Shown here: positions 35,980 to 44,996 of the stretch, piece after piece
How the letters are laid out: every line of letters begins with the position of its first letter
Position numbering within the stretch: position 1 is the stretch's first letter
Assembly (NCBI GenBank): GCA_028720105.1
Contig: JAQYLI010000049.1
Coordinates: 34,503 to 98,502, forward strand
From: Oscillospiraceae bacterium
GTDB lineage: Bacteria; Bacillota; Clostridia; Oscillospirales; Ruminococcaceae
Direction: 5' to 3'
Length of the DNA stretch: 64,000 nucleotides
Translations under genes and position numbers: made by a program
Notes under the pieces: generated by a model
What the model was told of the DNA's origin: nothing
The model's input: only the letters and a program-made list of their open reading frames with translations
Databases searched by the model: none

Positions 35980-37200
35980 ATGTCCGAGAAAATTAAAATG
36001 ACCACCCCCCTCGTTGAAATGGACGGAGACGAAATGACACGAATCATCTGGAAGATGATAAAGGATATACTTATCACACCTTATGTTGACCTTAAGACCG
36101 ATTACTACGATCTTGGTCTTGTTCACAGAAACGAGACAAACGATCAGGTAACAATTGACTCCGCCGAGGCTACAAAGAAGTACGGCGTTGCAGTTAAGTG
36201 CGCTACCATTACTCCCAACGCTCAGAGAATGACCGAGTATGACCTTAAGGAGATGTGGAAGTCCCCCAACGGCACTATCAGAGCTATCCTTGACGGAACA
36301 GTTTTCAGAGCGCCCATTATTGTTAAGGGCATCACTCCCCTGCTCCCCACCTGGACAAAGCCCATCACCATTGCCCGTCACGCTTACGGCGATGTTTACA
36401 AGAACACCGAAATGCAGGTTGCGGAAGGCTCAAAGTGCGAACTGGTATGCACCGACAGCGAGGGCAACGAGACCCGTTCCCTTATCTATGATTTCAAGGA
36501 CAGCGCAGGCGTTATCCAGGGTCTCCACAACAAGGACAACTCCATAAGAAGCTTTGCAAAGGCTTGCTTCAACTTCGCTCTCGACACAAAGCAGGATCTG
36601 TGGTTCGCTACCAAGGACACTATTTCCAAGAAGTACGACCACCGCTTCAAGGATATCTTTGCCGAGATCTACGAAGCTGAGTACAAGGAGAAGTTTGAGG
36701 CTGCGGGCATTGAGTATTTCTACACTCTCATTGATGACGCTGTTGCAAGAGTTGTTCGTTCCAACGGCGGCTACATCTGGGCGTGCAAGAATTATGACGG
36801 CGATGTTATGTCCGATATGGTGGCTACCGCATTCGGCAGCCTGGGTATGATGACTTCCGTTCTTGTATCTCCCGACGGAGTTTACGAGTACGAGGCAGCT
36901 CACGGCACAGTTACACGTCACTACTACAAGCACCTCAAGGGCGAGGAGACCTCCACAAACTCCGTTGCAACCATCTTTGCCTGGTCGGGCGCTCTCAAGA
37001 AGAGAGGCGAGCTGGACGGAAACAAAGAGCTTTCCGAGTATGCCGAGAAGCTTGAAAAGGCTACTATCCAGACCATTGAAGAGGGCGTTATGACAGGCGA
37101 CCTGTACGTTCTCTCCCATCTTGAGAACAAGAAGAAGGTAAACACCGAGGACTTCCTTCTTGAGATAAACAAGCGTCTTGCTGCTATGATGGCAGGCTGA
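35980..37200 (+). CDS. icd: NADP-dependent isocitrate dehydrogenase
   Basis: The enzyme oxidatively decarboxylates isocitrate to 2-oxoglutarate. The 406-residue form with [13 protein letters not shown] near residue 15, [18 protein letters not shown] and [15 protein letters not shown] is the homodimeric type also found in eukaryotes and many anaerobes. The ATG at 35980 follows GGAGG; a longer frame from 35944 has no ribosome site. The stop codon itself lies inside repeat copy B, which supplies the last Ala-Gly-stop codons. Works with aconitase upstream. Confidence 0.94.
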   Translation: MSEKIKMTTPLVEMDGDEMTRIIWKMIKDILITPYVDLKTDYYDLGLVHRNETNDQVTIDSAEATKKYGVAVKCATITPNAQRMTEYDLKEMWKSPNGTIRAILDGTVFRAPIIVKGITPLLPTWTKPITIARHAYGDVYKNTEMQVAEGSKCELVCTDSEGNETRSLIYDFKDSAGVIQGLHNKDNSIRSFAKACFNFALDTKQDLWFATKDTISKKYDHRFKDIFAEIYEAEYKEKFEAAGIEYFYTLIDDAVARVVRSNGGYIWACKNYDGDVMSDMVATAFGSLGMMTSVLVSPDGVYEYEAAHGTVTRHYYKHLKGEETSTNSVATIFAWSGALKKRGELDGNKELSEYAEKLEKATIQTIEEGVMTGDLYVLSHLENKKKVNTEDFLLEINKRLAAMMAG

Positions 37201-37278
37201 GCCTGCAGCCACTCGTTCTATAATTGATTTGGGCGGCAGGCTGGTGGCTCGGTAACGTATAAATTTGTTGTTTCAATT
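37191..37278 (+). repeat. 3'-end repeat family, copy B
   Basis: GGCAGGCTGAGCCTGCAGCC, then CACTCGTTCTATAATT, and GGCTCGGTAACG about 50 bases later. It begins inside the icd gene (last three codons). Aligns with copies A, C and D. Confidence 0.75.
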
Positions 37279-37287
37279 ACTTAAAAC

Positions 37288-37317
37288 TTGTATGGGACGG
37301 GTCTCCCGTCCCACAAG
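37288..37317 (+). terminator. Hairpin terminator after icd
   Basis: TGGGACGGG (37293-37301) pairs with CCCGTCCCA (37305-37313), extended by CTTG/CAAG, and is followed by CTTTATTCTTTATT. A plausible terminator for the acn-icd unit. Confidence 0.6.
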
Positions 37318-37318
37318 C

Positions 37319-37373
37319 TTTATTCTTTATTCTTTAAAAATAAACGTATTTTATTTAAAGAATAAAGAATAAA
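37319..37373. repeat. AT-rich perfect palindrome, second copy
   Basis: A 20-bp perfect inverted repeat (37319-37338 with 37354-37373) whose arms read TTTATTCTTTATTCTTTAAA and its complement. Related to the palindrome at 32443-32508. Between it and rex lies one more hairpin (CTGCGGG 37382-37388 with CCCGCAG 37413-37419). Confidence 0.85.
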
Positions 37374-37453
37374 TACTGTATCTGCGGGGGTCGGCGGCAA
37401 TGCTGCGGACTGCCCGCAGTTTATTCGGAATGTATTTTCAAAGGAATGGTCAT

Positions 37454-38098
37454 ATGGCGAAAAAAGAGGAAATATCCTCCTCGGTAATAAAACGGCTTCC
37501 CAGATATTACCGCTTCATCGGGGAGCTTATAAATCAGGGACGGACAAGGATATCCTCCGCAGACCTTGCGGAGCAGATGTCCCTTACCGCTTCTCAGATA
37601 AGGCAGGACCTTAACTGCTTCGGCGGCTTCGGTCAGCCGGGCTGCGGCTACTCCCTCCCGGAGCTTCATTCGGAGATAGGACATATCTTAGGGCTTGACC
37701 GCCACAGGAAAGCGGTGCTCATAGGCGCAGGAAATCTGGGACGCGCTATTGCCATTCATATGAAGTTCGAAAGCTTCGGAATGAAGCTTCGGGGCATTTT
37801 TGACGCAGACGAAAACAAGATAGGTCTCACCGTTGCGGGAATGAAGATACTCCCTATGAGGGACATTGAGGAATTTATAAGCAGAGAGCGCCCCGAAGCG
37901 GCTATTTTATGCATACCGAAGGAGTCGGCGGAGGAGTGTGCCGATATGCTGGTGGGCTGCGGCATAAAGGCGTTCTGGAACTTCTCCCACTATGACCTTG
38001 CCGCAAAGCACAAGGATATTGTGGTTGAAAACGTCCATCTGGGAGACAGCCTTATGCTTTTATCCTACGGACTGACCAATTCCGAGAATGATTTTTAG
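37454..38098 (+). CDS. rex: Redox-sensing transcriptional repressor Rex
   Basis: Rex binds operators when NADH is low and releases them when NADH rises, controlling fermentation genes. The 214-residue protein has an N-terminal winged helix (RISSADLAEQMSLTASQIRQDLNCFG near residue 33) and a Rossmann domain with IGAGNLGRAI near residue 98. The ATG at 37454 follows AAAGGA. The pfl operon in this window is a likely target by function, but I saw no clear Rex operator there. Confidence 0.94.
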   Translation: MAKKEEISSSVIKRLPRYYRFIGELINQGRTRISSADLAEQMSLTASQIRQDLNCFGGFGQPGCGYSLPELHSEIGHILGLDRHRKAVLIGAGNLGRAIAIHMKFESFGMKLRGIFDADENKIGLTVAGMKILPMRDIEEFISRERPEAAILCIPKESAEECADMLVGCGIKAFWNFSHYDLAAKHKDIVVENVHLGDSLMLLSYGLTNSENDF

Positions 38099-38128
38099 TG
38101 CAAAATATAGTATTTTTTACTAAAAGCA

Positions 38129-38157
38129 TTGATTTTTTGTTGAATGTGTGATATACT
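38129..38157 (+). promoter_or_regulatory. Promoter of the 327-residue unknown gene
   Basis: TTGATT (38129-38134), 17 bases, TATACT (38152-38157), 85 bases ahead of the start codon. Confidence 0.65.
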
Positions 38158-38242
38158 TATAAAGACATACCGATTTGGGACAAAATATCTTTACTTTGAA
38201 ATTAACCGTACCCGCATATGAGTACGGACTGGAGGAAATATA

Positions 38243-39226
38243 ATGCCATATCCTATTATTACACCGTCTTATTTTCAGGAGCTTGCCGAGGACACAACTC
38301 TCGAGGAAAAGGTTCAGTACAACATTCTGACCTCTCCCAGCGCTGTGGAATACGTTTTCCCCATCTATCAGAAGCCGCTTCTAAGAAAGCTTATGAGTAT
38401 AGAAAATGTACTAAGCTTCAAGATGACAAACCTCAAGCCCGAGCACGAGGAAGAATTTGCAAAGCAGGGCGCAGCACTTGTGGAAAAGGTTCCTCAGCTT
38501 AAGCATTACTGGAATTTCAAGGTTCTCACTATGCAGATCCTCCAGAACAGGAACTATGTTTTTGAAAAGCGTATGCTGCTCCTTAACTATGCATACAAAA
38601 CTCTTCAGGGTATGCTGGACAAGACCGAAGGCGAGGAGCAGGACAAATATATCGCCACATTCCTGCGTGATATGAACGTTCCCAAAAATCAGGAAGCGGT
38701 TATGAAATATTTTGAGTCCATTACTCCGAATTTTGCATACAGCCTTTGCGACGGTCTTTCTCTGCTCAGAGCGCTGCCCACATCGGAAGAATATGACAAG
38801 CTTCTCGATACAGTATTCGCTTCCGTGAACTGCGACAGGGAAATGAAGGAATTCAAGTTTGAAAGGGACGTTTATCTGCCTATGAAGAAGGCTTATTACG
38901 AGGACTTCCTCAAGGGCAAGGAGCATTACATCGAGCAGGTAATGGTAAACTATGTATGGACATACTGTATGCCCTATGCGGACTGCACCTCCAACCTGTG
39001 GGATAATTTCATATTCTTCAACACTCTGTTCAATACTATAAAGGTACTTCTCACCTGCGCTACCTACAAGGCTGAGGACAAGGACGAGGCATTTGTCAAT
39101 GCTATATCCGAATTTGACAAGGCGCTCAGAAGGACAAAGGGCAGCATCGTCAAGCTTATTGCAGCAGCCAACGCCAAGGAAGGTCTTGCAACAAACGGCG
39201 ATATGGCTATCCTTGCTATGAGCTGA
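38243..39226 (+). CDS. Uncharacterised cytoplasmic helical protein
   Basis: The 327-residue protein is predicted almost entirely alpha-helical, with no signal peptide or membrane helix, and is rich in Leu, Lys, Glu, Tyr and Phe. It begins MPYPIITPSYFQELAED; FFNTLFNTIKVLLTCATY near residue 255 is the most hydrophobic part. I do not recognise a family or catalytic motif. TGGAGGAAATA precedes the ATG, and it has its own promoter. Codon use is like that of highly expressed neighbours. The next gene, moxR, begins 101 bases later and may or may not be co-transcribed. Confidence 0.8.
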   Translation: MPYPIITPSYFQELAEDTTLEEKVQYNILTSPSAVEYVFPIYQKPLLRKLMSIENVLSFKMTNLKPEHEEEFAKQGAALVEKVPQLKHYWNFKVLTMQILQNRNYVFEKRMLLLNYAYKTLQGMLDKTEGEEQDKYIATFLRDMNVPKNQEAVMKYFESITPNFAYSLCDGLSLLRALPTSEEYDKLLDTVFASVNCDREMKEFKFERDVYLPMKKAYYEDFLKGKEHYIEQVMVNYVWTYCMPYADCTSNLWDNFIFFNTLFNTIKVLLTCATYKAEDKDEAFVNAISEFDKALRRTKGSIVKLIAAANAKEGLATNGDMAILAMS

Positions 39227-39327
39227 TAATATCCACACATATACACATATCCGGCGGCGGGAGCTTAACTCTTGCCGCTTTGCTGTCTACAGAATAATTC
39301 CACTAAAGTAAGGTTGGTATAATACGA

Positions 39328-40281
39328 ATGGACATTGACAAGAAGCTTATCTCTCTGCTGAAAAGCGCCGCTGACGAGATAAGGAGATCCGTTATCGGCA
39401 AGGACAGGATAATCATAAAGATCCTTATGACCGCCTGTGCTGGGGGACATATTCTCCTTGAGGATATCCCGGGAGTGGGCAAGACCACTATGGCGGTGGC
39501 TTTTTCAAAGGCTCTGAGCCTGAAATACAACCGTATGCAGTTTACCTCGGACGTTATGCCTGCGGACGTGACGGGCTTTAATATGCCAAACCGCTCTACG
39601 GGAGAATTTGAGTGGAGACCGGGCGCGGTATTCTGCAATCTTTTTCTGGCAGACGAGATAAACCGAACCTCAAGCAAAACACAGTCAGCGCTCCTTGAGG
39701 CTATGGAAGAGCGGTCTGTAACCGTTGACAGCATTACAAGACCCCTCCCCGACCCATTTATCGTTCTTGCGACACAAAATCCCTGCGGCTCCGCAGGCAC
39801 TCAGATGCTCCCCGAAAGCCAGCTTGACAGATTTATGATACGCCTTACTATGGGATATCCCGAGGAGGCTGACGAGGCGGCTATTTTAAAGGCGAAGTCG
39901 CAAAGGAGCAATATACCCGAGGTAAGGGCGGTAATGACTGCCGACGACCTTATTAAGCTCAGAATTGCCGCTGACGGCGTTTTCGTAAGCGATGAGATAT
40001 TCGACTATATCGCAAGGCTTTCGGCGGCGACGAGAAAGGACAGCCGCCTTGAGCTGGGAGTAAGTCCCAGAGGCTCCCTCGCGGCGGCGGCTATGGCAAA
40101 ATCCGCCGCGATGTTCAGCGGCAGAAGCTACGTTATCCCCTCGGACGTGACCTATGTTTACGCCGATGTATGCGCCCACCGCGTCATTCCCGCGAGGGTG
40201 AAGGGCAGGCTGCCCGGTGACGTGGAAGTGCGGCAGATACTTGAAAATATCTGCGGCGGAGTTGCCGCTCCCAAGCTGTAA
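39328..40281 (+). CDS. MoxR-family AAA+ ATPase
   Basis: The 317-residue ATPase has Walker A GVGKTT near residue 50, Walker B LADEINR near 109, and ATQNPCGSAGT as sensor 1. MoxR proteins act as chaperone-like ATPases and are usually next to DUF58 and transglutaminase genes, as here. The ATG is oddly placed: TATAAT (39318-39323) ends 4 bases before it and no ribosome site is close, so initiation may be leaderless or weak. DUF58 follows 12 bases later. Confidence 0.92.
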   Translation: MDIDKKLISLLKSAADEIRRSVIGKDRIIIKILMTACAGGHILLEDIPGVGKTTMAVAFSKALSLKYNRMQFTSDVMPADVTGFNMPNRSTGEFEWRPGAVFCNLFLADEINRTSSKTQSALLEAMEERSVTVDSITRPLPDPFIVLATQNPCGSAGTQMLPESQLDRFMIRLTMGYPEEADEAAILKAKSQRSNIPEVRAVMTADDLIKLRIAADGVFVSDEIFDYIARLSAATRKDSRLELGVSPRGSLAAAAMAKSAAMFSGRSYVIPSDVTYVYADVCAHRVIPARVKGRLPGDVEVRQILENICGGVAAPKL

Positions 40282-40293
40282 AGGGACTTTTTT

Positions 40294-41319
40294 ATGACAA
40301 GATTTCTGTATATTCTCATTCTAATCGGCGGAGCGGCTTTTTACCTGCTTTTCGCCGATACCCTTTCCTTTGTGCTGCTCATATCCCTTATCATTCTGCC
40401 TGTGATACTGCTGGTGGAGCTTATAATAAGCTCGGCATTTCTAAAATGCTCGGTAAAAACGGAAAGGGTCACTGCCTTTCGGGGGGAGTCCTGCGAGGCG
40501 GCGTTTCGCATTTCAAACAATTCCGTATTCCCGTTGCCCAACACTAAGCTTCGGATAAAGACCGTTTGCTATCCGGGCGGTGAGACAAATTTTTCCACAG
40601 TGAATATCCCCCTGCCTGCTCTGAGAACGGAGACCGTCACCGTAACTCTCGGCTCGGAGCATTGCTGCAGGGCGGAGATAACTGTGGAGAGCGTTAAAAT
40701 TTACGACCTGTTACGAATATTTTCCGCAAAGCGTTTTAAAAGGAAAATGAAATGCACCGCTTATATCATTCCGAAGCTGAGAGAGCATTACGCCGAGGAA
40801 GCGAGAGAGCTTTTAAACCGCTTTGGACCGGAGCTGTCCGAGGAGTCGGAGACTGTAAGAGAGCGGGGAAATGGCGCTCCCGGAGATGTCTGCGGTTTCA
40901 GAGAATTTCTTCCCGGAGACAGGCTGAGTCTTATGCACTACAAGCTGAGCGCAAGGTTTGACAAGGATATCGTGAAGATACTGAACGTGAGCGGCGAGAC
41001 AAGATTTCTCCTTACCGCAGACCTTTCCTCCGATGATATCGACAAGCGTGACGCTGCTCTTGAGCGGCTTATGAGCGTGGCGTATTACCTTGCTTTGCAG
41101 GGGGCAGAGGTTTACACCGCTGTGCCATCTCACATTGACCCCTTTTCCCATAATTCGGAAACGCTTAACGTTCTGACGGGAGAAAACGACTTTTCGGCTG
41201 TGAGAATAAAGGACGGCTCGGATTATTTTGCCGCTGCAAGGCTTTTCTGCGGCGAAAGCTCCCCTGCCGCAGAGGGAATAAGAGGATTTATCAGTCGGGA
41301 TCTTTCCACCGACAGATGA
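40294..41319 (+). CDS. DUF58 domain protein
   Basis: The 341-residue protein has two membrane helices near the N-terminus (about residues 3-20 and 22-46), a beta-rich stretch, and the DUF58 signature GDVCGFREFLPGDRLSLMHYKLSAR near residue 200. DUF58 proteins lie between MoxR ATPases and transglutaminases and are related to von Willebrand A-type metal-binding folds; the precise role is unknown. It is third-party evidence for a MoxR-type chaperone complex at the membrane. Confidence 0.9.
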   Translation: MTRFLYILILIGGAAFYLLFADTLSFVLLISLIILPVILLVELIISSAFLKCSVKTERVTAFRGESCEAAFRISNNSVFPLPNTKLRIKTVCYPGGETNFSTVNIPLPALRTETVTVTLGSEHCCRAEITVESVKIYDLLRIFSAKRFKRKMKCTAYIIPKLREHYAEEARELLNRFGPELSEESETVRERGNGAPGDVCGFREFLPGDRLSLMHYKLSARFDKDIVKILNVSGETRFLLTADLSSDDIDKRDAALERLMSVAYYLALQGAEVYTAVPSHIDPFSHNSETLNVLTGENDFSAVRIKDGSDYFAAARLFCGESSPAAEGIRGFISRDLSTDR

Positions 41320-41343
41320 TAATTTACCATAGGAGGCGGAGCT

Positions 41344-43983
41344 TTGAAAAATAAAACCGAAAAACTGCTCCGCTTTTCAGGCGGAACATTCCCCATTACC
41401 GTTTCTCCCGGAATGCACGTGGGTGCAGGCAGAGTAAGGGGCATATATCTTGTAATGCTGAGCCTTGTCCCCTTGTGCGGACTTTTCGGCTCGGTGTTCA
41501 CATTTCTCACCGCCTGCGAGGGCAAGGGACAGAATGTTATGTCAAAGGGCTTTGCTGCCGTGACTGTTCTGTGCTTTTACGGGGCGTTTGCCCTGCTGTT
41601 TGCTTTAAGGGAAAAATTCCCGAAAATTTCCCGAAGCATTTCCGCTCTTATCTTAGGCGGATTGGGTATTTTTGCGGCTTATAAATTTCGGTTTATCGTC
41701 AGGGGCTTTCAGTATATCATAAACTGCTTTATGGGCTCAGCTTTCAGCAAATATGAAGATACGCCCTATTTCTTTTTGTCGGAATTTTTCTTTGTTGACG
41801 GAAAATATTTCGGGAACGAATACTGCGCTCGTCTGGCGGCGGTGTGTATTATCGGGATAATGGCATTTGCCGCCTGCAGCTTTATCATAAGACCCAATGT
41901 CCTTATTTTCATCTGCGCCACCTTTCCCCTGCCCGAACTGTGCCTTTATTTCGGTATGGTCCCCGAAAGCTTCTTTTTCGGACTGCTGGCGGCAAGCTGG
42001 TGCGGCGCGGCGGCGGCGGATATTTCAAGGCTGAGCATTTTTTCCGATAAGAGTGCCGAAAAGATCTTCACAAAGATAAGCGCTCAGAGCGGCTTTGCGG
42101 CGGCGCTCATTATGCTTGCAAGCTTTATCGGAGCGACTCTTTATGCCAACGCAATTGATTTTAAGCGCCCCGACTCGGTGAAGGAATTCAGAAACGGCGT
42201 TGTGCTTTATATGCGTGACTTTTCCTGGGACAAGTTCTGCCGTGACATAAAGGAAACGGTGTTTCCCGAGAATAACGGCAAGCTCACCCACGACGGAAAG
42301 CTGGGCAACACCGAAAGCGTGGAATTTTCGGGAAAGAATATGCTGGAGGTAACTCTCCCCTCGGACTGCGGAGGGCTTTATCTCAAGGGCTTTACGGGGA
42401 TAAATTACACAGGCTCAAGATGGGAAAAGGGAGATGAACTGCCAAGGCTTCAGACAAATCTCACATCACCCGAATTTTTCAGCGCAAGGGTACTAAAACA
42501 GATAGATGATTTTTCCGACCTCAGGTCAAAAAACGTTATCATCAGAAACACGGGAATAAGCGCAGGGGTAAAATATTATCCCGTTAATGCGGCAGGACTT
42601 CTGGAAACCGACGGCGTAAGGCGGCGGTACGGTGTCTACTTCCCCGAGGGGGACTGGCGGAGCGTTGTGATATCCCGTGCAGACGACATTCCCCTTGATG
42701 ACGATATGGCGGCGGACGAGCTTAAAATGCGAGAGTATGCATACAAGTACTGCCTTGACGTTCCCGAAACATTTACTGCACACGAGGAATTTTTCAAGGA
42801 TTTCGAGGGCGGCTCCGAAGCGGAAATACTGAGATATATCCGCAAGGGACTGGCGGACAGGTGCGAATATGTACTTGAATCGGGAAAGAAGCCATTCGGC
42901 GCGGATTTTGCCCAGTGGTTCCTTACGGACAACCAAAAGGGCAGCTGCACTCATTTTGCTTCGGCGGCGGCTTTGCTGTGCAGAAGTATGGGTATTCCCG
43001 CGAGGTACTGCGAGGGCTTTGTTATCAAGGAGGAGGACGTTAAAAGCTTCCCCGAAACGGATGGCTACACCACCGTCAGCGTTCCCGACAGCAGAGCTCA
43101 CGCCTGGGCTGAGGTATATATCGACGGCTACGGCTGGCTCTCCTTTGAAGCGACTCCGGGCTACGGAAATATGATGTTAGAGCTTAACGGCTCGGAGGAC
43201 AGCTTCGAGGACGCTCACGTTTCGGAAATAACCTCCGTTTCCACCGAAGCTCCCTTATTTACGGAAAATCCCGCTGTATCACAAACGGGCGAAGCGGAAA
43301 ACGGCATCGAAACGGAAATAACAGTCACCGAGACAAATTATGAAACTGCTGCCGGTGTGTCCGCGGAGAATGAAGCTGCGGAGCTTTCCGACAGACCCGA
43401 AGCCGTTCAGGGCGAGGACGTAACAGAAGGGGCTTACGGCGTGGGAGAGGAAGTGGGCACATCGGTCTCCTATGTGAATAACGGGCAGTCGGACGTGGCT
43501 TCGGAAAGCGGAGATATATCCGATATTACCGTCACCGAGGAAAGCGGCACTGCAGAGCTTGCCCCGAGAAAGGAAGTGCCAAAGGCGCTTTTCGGAACCC
43601 TTGCGGTCGTTCTTTCGGCGGCGGCTGTTGTGCTGATAATGCTTTTCTCAAGAAGGCTTGTGTTCGGAGCAAGGCGCAGGCGGCTTTCGGAGGATCCCGA
43701 CAAGGCGGCGGCGCATATGTACAAAATGCTTGTGAATGTTTCGGGGGAGGAAAATGACCCCGAAAAGCTGGCAGGCAGACTTGAAGCCCGTAATGTGCCG
43801 AAGGAAGTTACCGAAGCTGTGGTCAGCGCCGCTTTGAAGGCAAGGTTCGGCGGCGGCATTGATATGTCCGAAGCGAACGGGGCATACGCTGCTCTGAGTT
43901 CGGCTATGGAGATATTAAACAAGGACAAGGGCGCTTTTTCTGCCGCTTTGCTGTGGATAACGGCAAGGGACAGATATCTGTAA
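41344..43983 (+). CDS. Membrane-bound transglutaminase-like protein
   Basis: The 879-residue protein has five or six membrane helices in residues 25-270, a large extracytoplasmic region with a transglutaminase core (Cys in GSCTHFASAAALL near residue 533, His in SRAHAWAEVYIDGYGW near 585, Asp nearby), a Glu/Thr-rich low-complexity stretch (about 610-735), one C-terminal membrane helix (ALFGTLAVVLSAAAVVLIML near 745) and a cytoplasmic tail. This is the TgpA-like protein that completes MoxR-DUF58 clusters. Translation starts at TTG with GGAGG 9 bases upstream. Confidence 0.9.
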   Translation: MKNKTEKLLRFSGGTFPITVSPGMHVGAGRVRGIYLVMLSLVPLCGLFGSVFTFLTACEGKGQNVMSKGFAAVTVLCFYGAFALLFALREKFPKISRSISALILGGLGIFAAYKFRFIVRGFQYIINCFMGSAFSKYEDTPYFFLSEFFFVDGKYFGNEYCARLAAVCIIGIMAFAACSFIIRPNVLIFICATFPLPELCLYFGMVPESFFFGLLAASWCGAAAADISRLSIFSDKSAEKIFTKISAQSGFAAALIMLASFIGATLYANAIDFKRPDSVKEFRNGVVLYMRDFSWDKFCRDIKETVFPENNGKLTHDGKLGNTESVEFSGKNMLEVTLPSDCGGLYLKGFTGINYTGSRWEKGDELPRLQTNLTSPEFFSARVLKQIDDFSDLRSKNVIIRNTGISAGVKYYPVNAAGLLETDGVRRRYGVYFPEGDWRSVVISRADDIPLDDDMAADELKMREYAYKYCLDVPETFTAHEEFFKDFEGGSEAEILRYIRKGLADRCEYVLESGKKPFGADFAQWFLTDNQKGSCTHFASAAALLCRSMGIPARYCEGFVIKEEDVKSFPETDGYTTVSVPDSRAHAWAEVYIDGYGWLSFEATPGYGNMMLELNGSEDSFEDAHVSEITSVSTEAPLFTENPAVSQTGEAENGIETEITVTETNYETAAGVSAENEAAELSDRPEAVQGEDVTEGAYGVGEEVGTSVSYVNNGQSDVASESGDISDITVTEESGTAELAPRKEVPKALFGTLAVVLSAAAVVLIMLFSRRLVFGARRRRLSEDPDKAAAHMYKMLVNVSGEENDPEKLAGRLEARNVPKEVTEAVVSAALKARFGGGIDMSEANGAYAALSSAMEILNKDKGAFSAALLWITARDRYL

Positions 43984-44001
43984 ATTACGGGAGGTTTTTT
44001 T

Positions 44002-44856
44002 CTGGAACGGGTACTTGAGCTTATCTGCGGCGACGATGGGATCACCCTTGAAAGGCTTCTGCGGCAAAAGGGCATTTCACGGCGCACCCTTGTTATGTTA
44101 AAGCGCACTCCAATGGGTATTACCCGAAACGGAGAGCTTTGCAGGTCGGTGGATATCCTGCAAAAGGGCGACAGGGTGCTGCTCCGTATTCCCGAAAAGG
44201 GGGGCTGCTCTCTTGAGCCTAACACCCACATCAGCGTTCCCGTGGTTTACGAGGACGAGGATATCATTGTTTACAACAAGCCCCCCGGTATGCCCGTACA
44301 TCAGTCCCCGGGGCATTACGGAGATTGTCTGGCAAACGTATTTGCCGCAGGTTTTCCGGATACTGCCTTTCGGGCGGTGAACAGGCTTGACAAGGACACC
44401 TCGGGGCTGTGCATCGCGGCAAAAAGCAGGATAGGGGCGAATATCCCCCGTGAGAATATCTCAAAGGTGTACTATGCGGTCTGCTGCGGCGAAATAACCG
44501 CTCCTGTGCGGATAGACGAGCCCATAGGCAGGGAGGACGGCTCGGCGTTAAGGCGCATTGTTCGCAGCGACGGGAAACGGGCTGTTACAAATGTATACCC
44601 CATTTCGGGAAACGGACGCTACACCCTGCTTAAAATTATTCTTGAGACGGGGCGCACTCATCAGATACGGGTGCATCTGAGCCACAGGGGCTTTCCCCTG
44701 GCGGGAGACAGCCTTTACGGCGGCGAAATGTCCGATATTGGCAGGCAGGCGCTTCATTGCGGCGAAACGAACATTATCCACCCTGTAAGCGGCAGGGAGA
44801 TATGTCTTTCTGCTCCTTTCCCCGAAGATATGGCAAAAATTGCAAACAATTTATAA
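44002..44856 (+). CDS. RluD-type pseudouridine synthase, probable CTG start
   Basis: The enzyme makes pseudouridine in 23S rRNA. The catalytic Asp is in NRLDKDTSGL near residue 129, with GRTHQIRVHLSHRGFPLAGDSLYGG near the C-terminus. The first ATG of the frame (44095) would cut through the S4 RNA-binding domain. Reading back in frame restores the S4 domain (ITLERLLRQKGISRRTLVMLK) to a CTG at 44002 with GGGAGG 7 bases upstream; an in-frame stop lies at 43981. No ATG, GTG or TTG exists in between. So a CTG start, giving 284 residues, is my best call; a length error in the T7 run before it is the alternative. Confidence 0.85.
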   Translation: MERVLELICGDDGITLERLLRQKGISRRTLVMLKRTPMGITRNGELCRSVDILQKGDRVLLRIPEKGGCSLEPNTHISVPVVYEDEDIIVYNKPPGMPVHQSPGHYGDCLANVFAAGFPDTAFRAVNRLDKDTSGLCIAAKSRIGANIPRENISKVYYAVCCGEITAPVRIDEPIGREDGSALRRIVRSDGKRAVTNVYPISGNGRYTLLKIILETGRTHQIRVHLSHRGFPLAGDSLYGGEMSDIGRQALHCGETNIIHPVSGREICLSAPFPEDMAKIANNL

Positions 44857-44924
44857 GATTTGTACGGCATATACAATAACTGCAAGTATAAATTAACATT
44901 TTTGGAGAAATTATTAAGTCAGTA

Positions 44925-44953
44925 TTGTAAAATTTGCAAGTATATGATATAAT
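44925..44953 (+). promoter_or_regulatory. Promoter of the chemoreceptor gene
   Basis: TTGTAA (44925-44930), 17 bases, TATAAT (44948-44953), 43 bases before the ATG. Confidence 0.75.
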
Positions 44954-44996
44954 TACTATAAAAATAACCATACCAATTAAAGAGGGTTAAAAGAAA

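Noticed and set aside
39318..39323. TATAAT as a promoter giving leaderless moxR mRNA
   Set aside because: No -35 element at proper spacing was found; the 4-base distance to the ATG may be chance.
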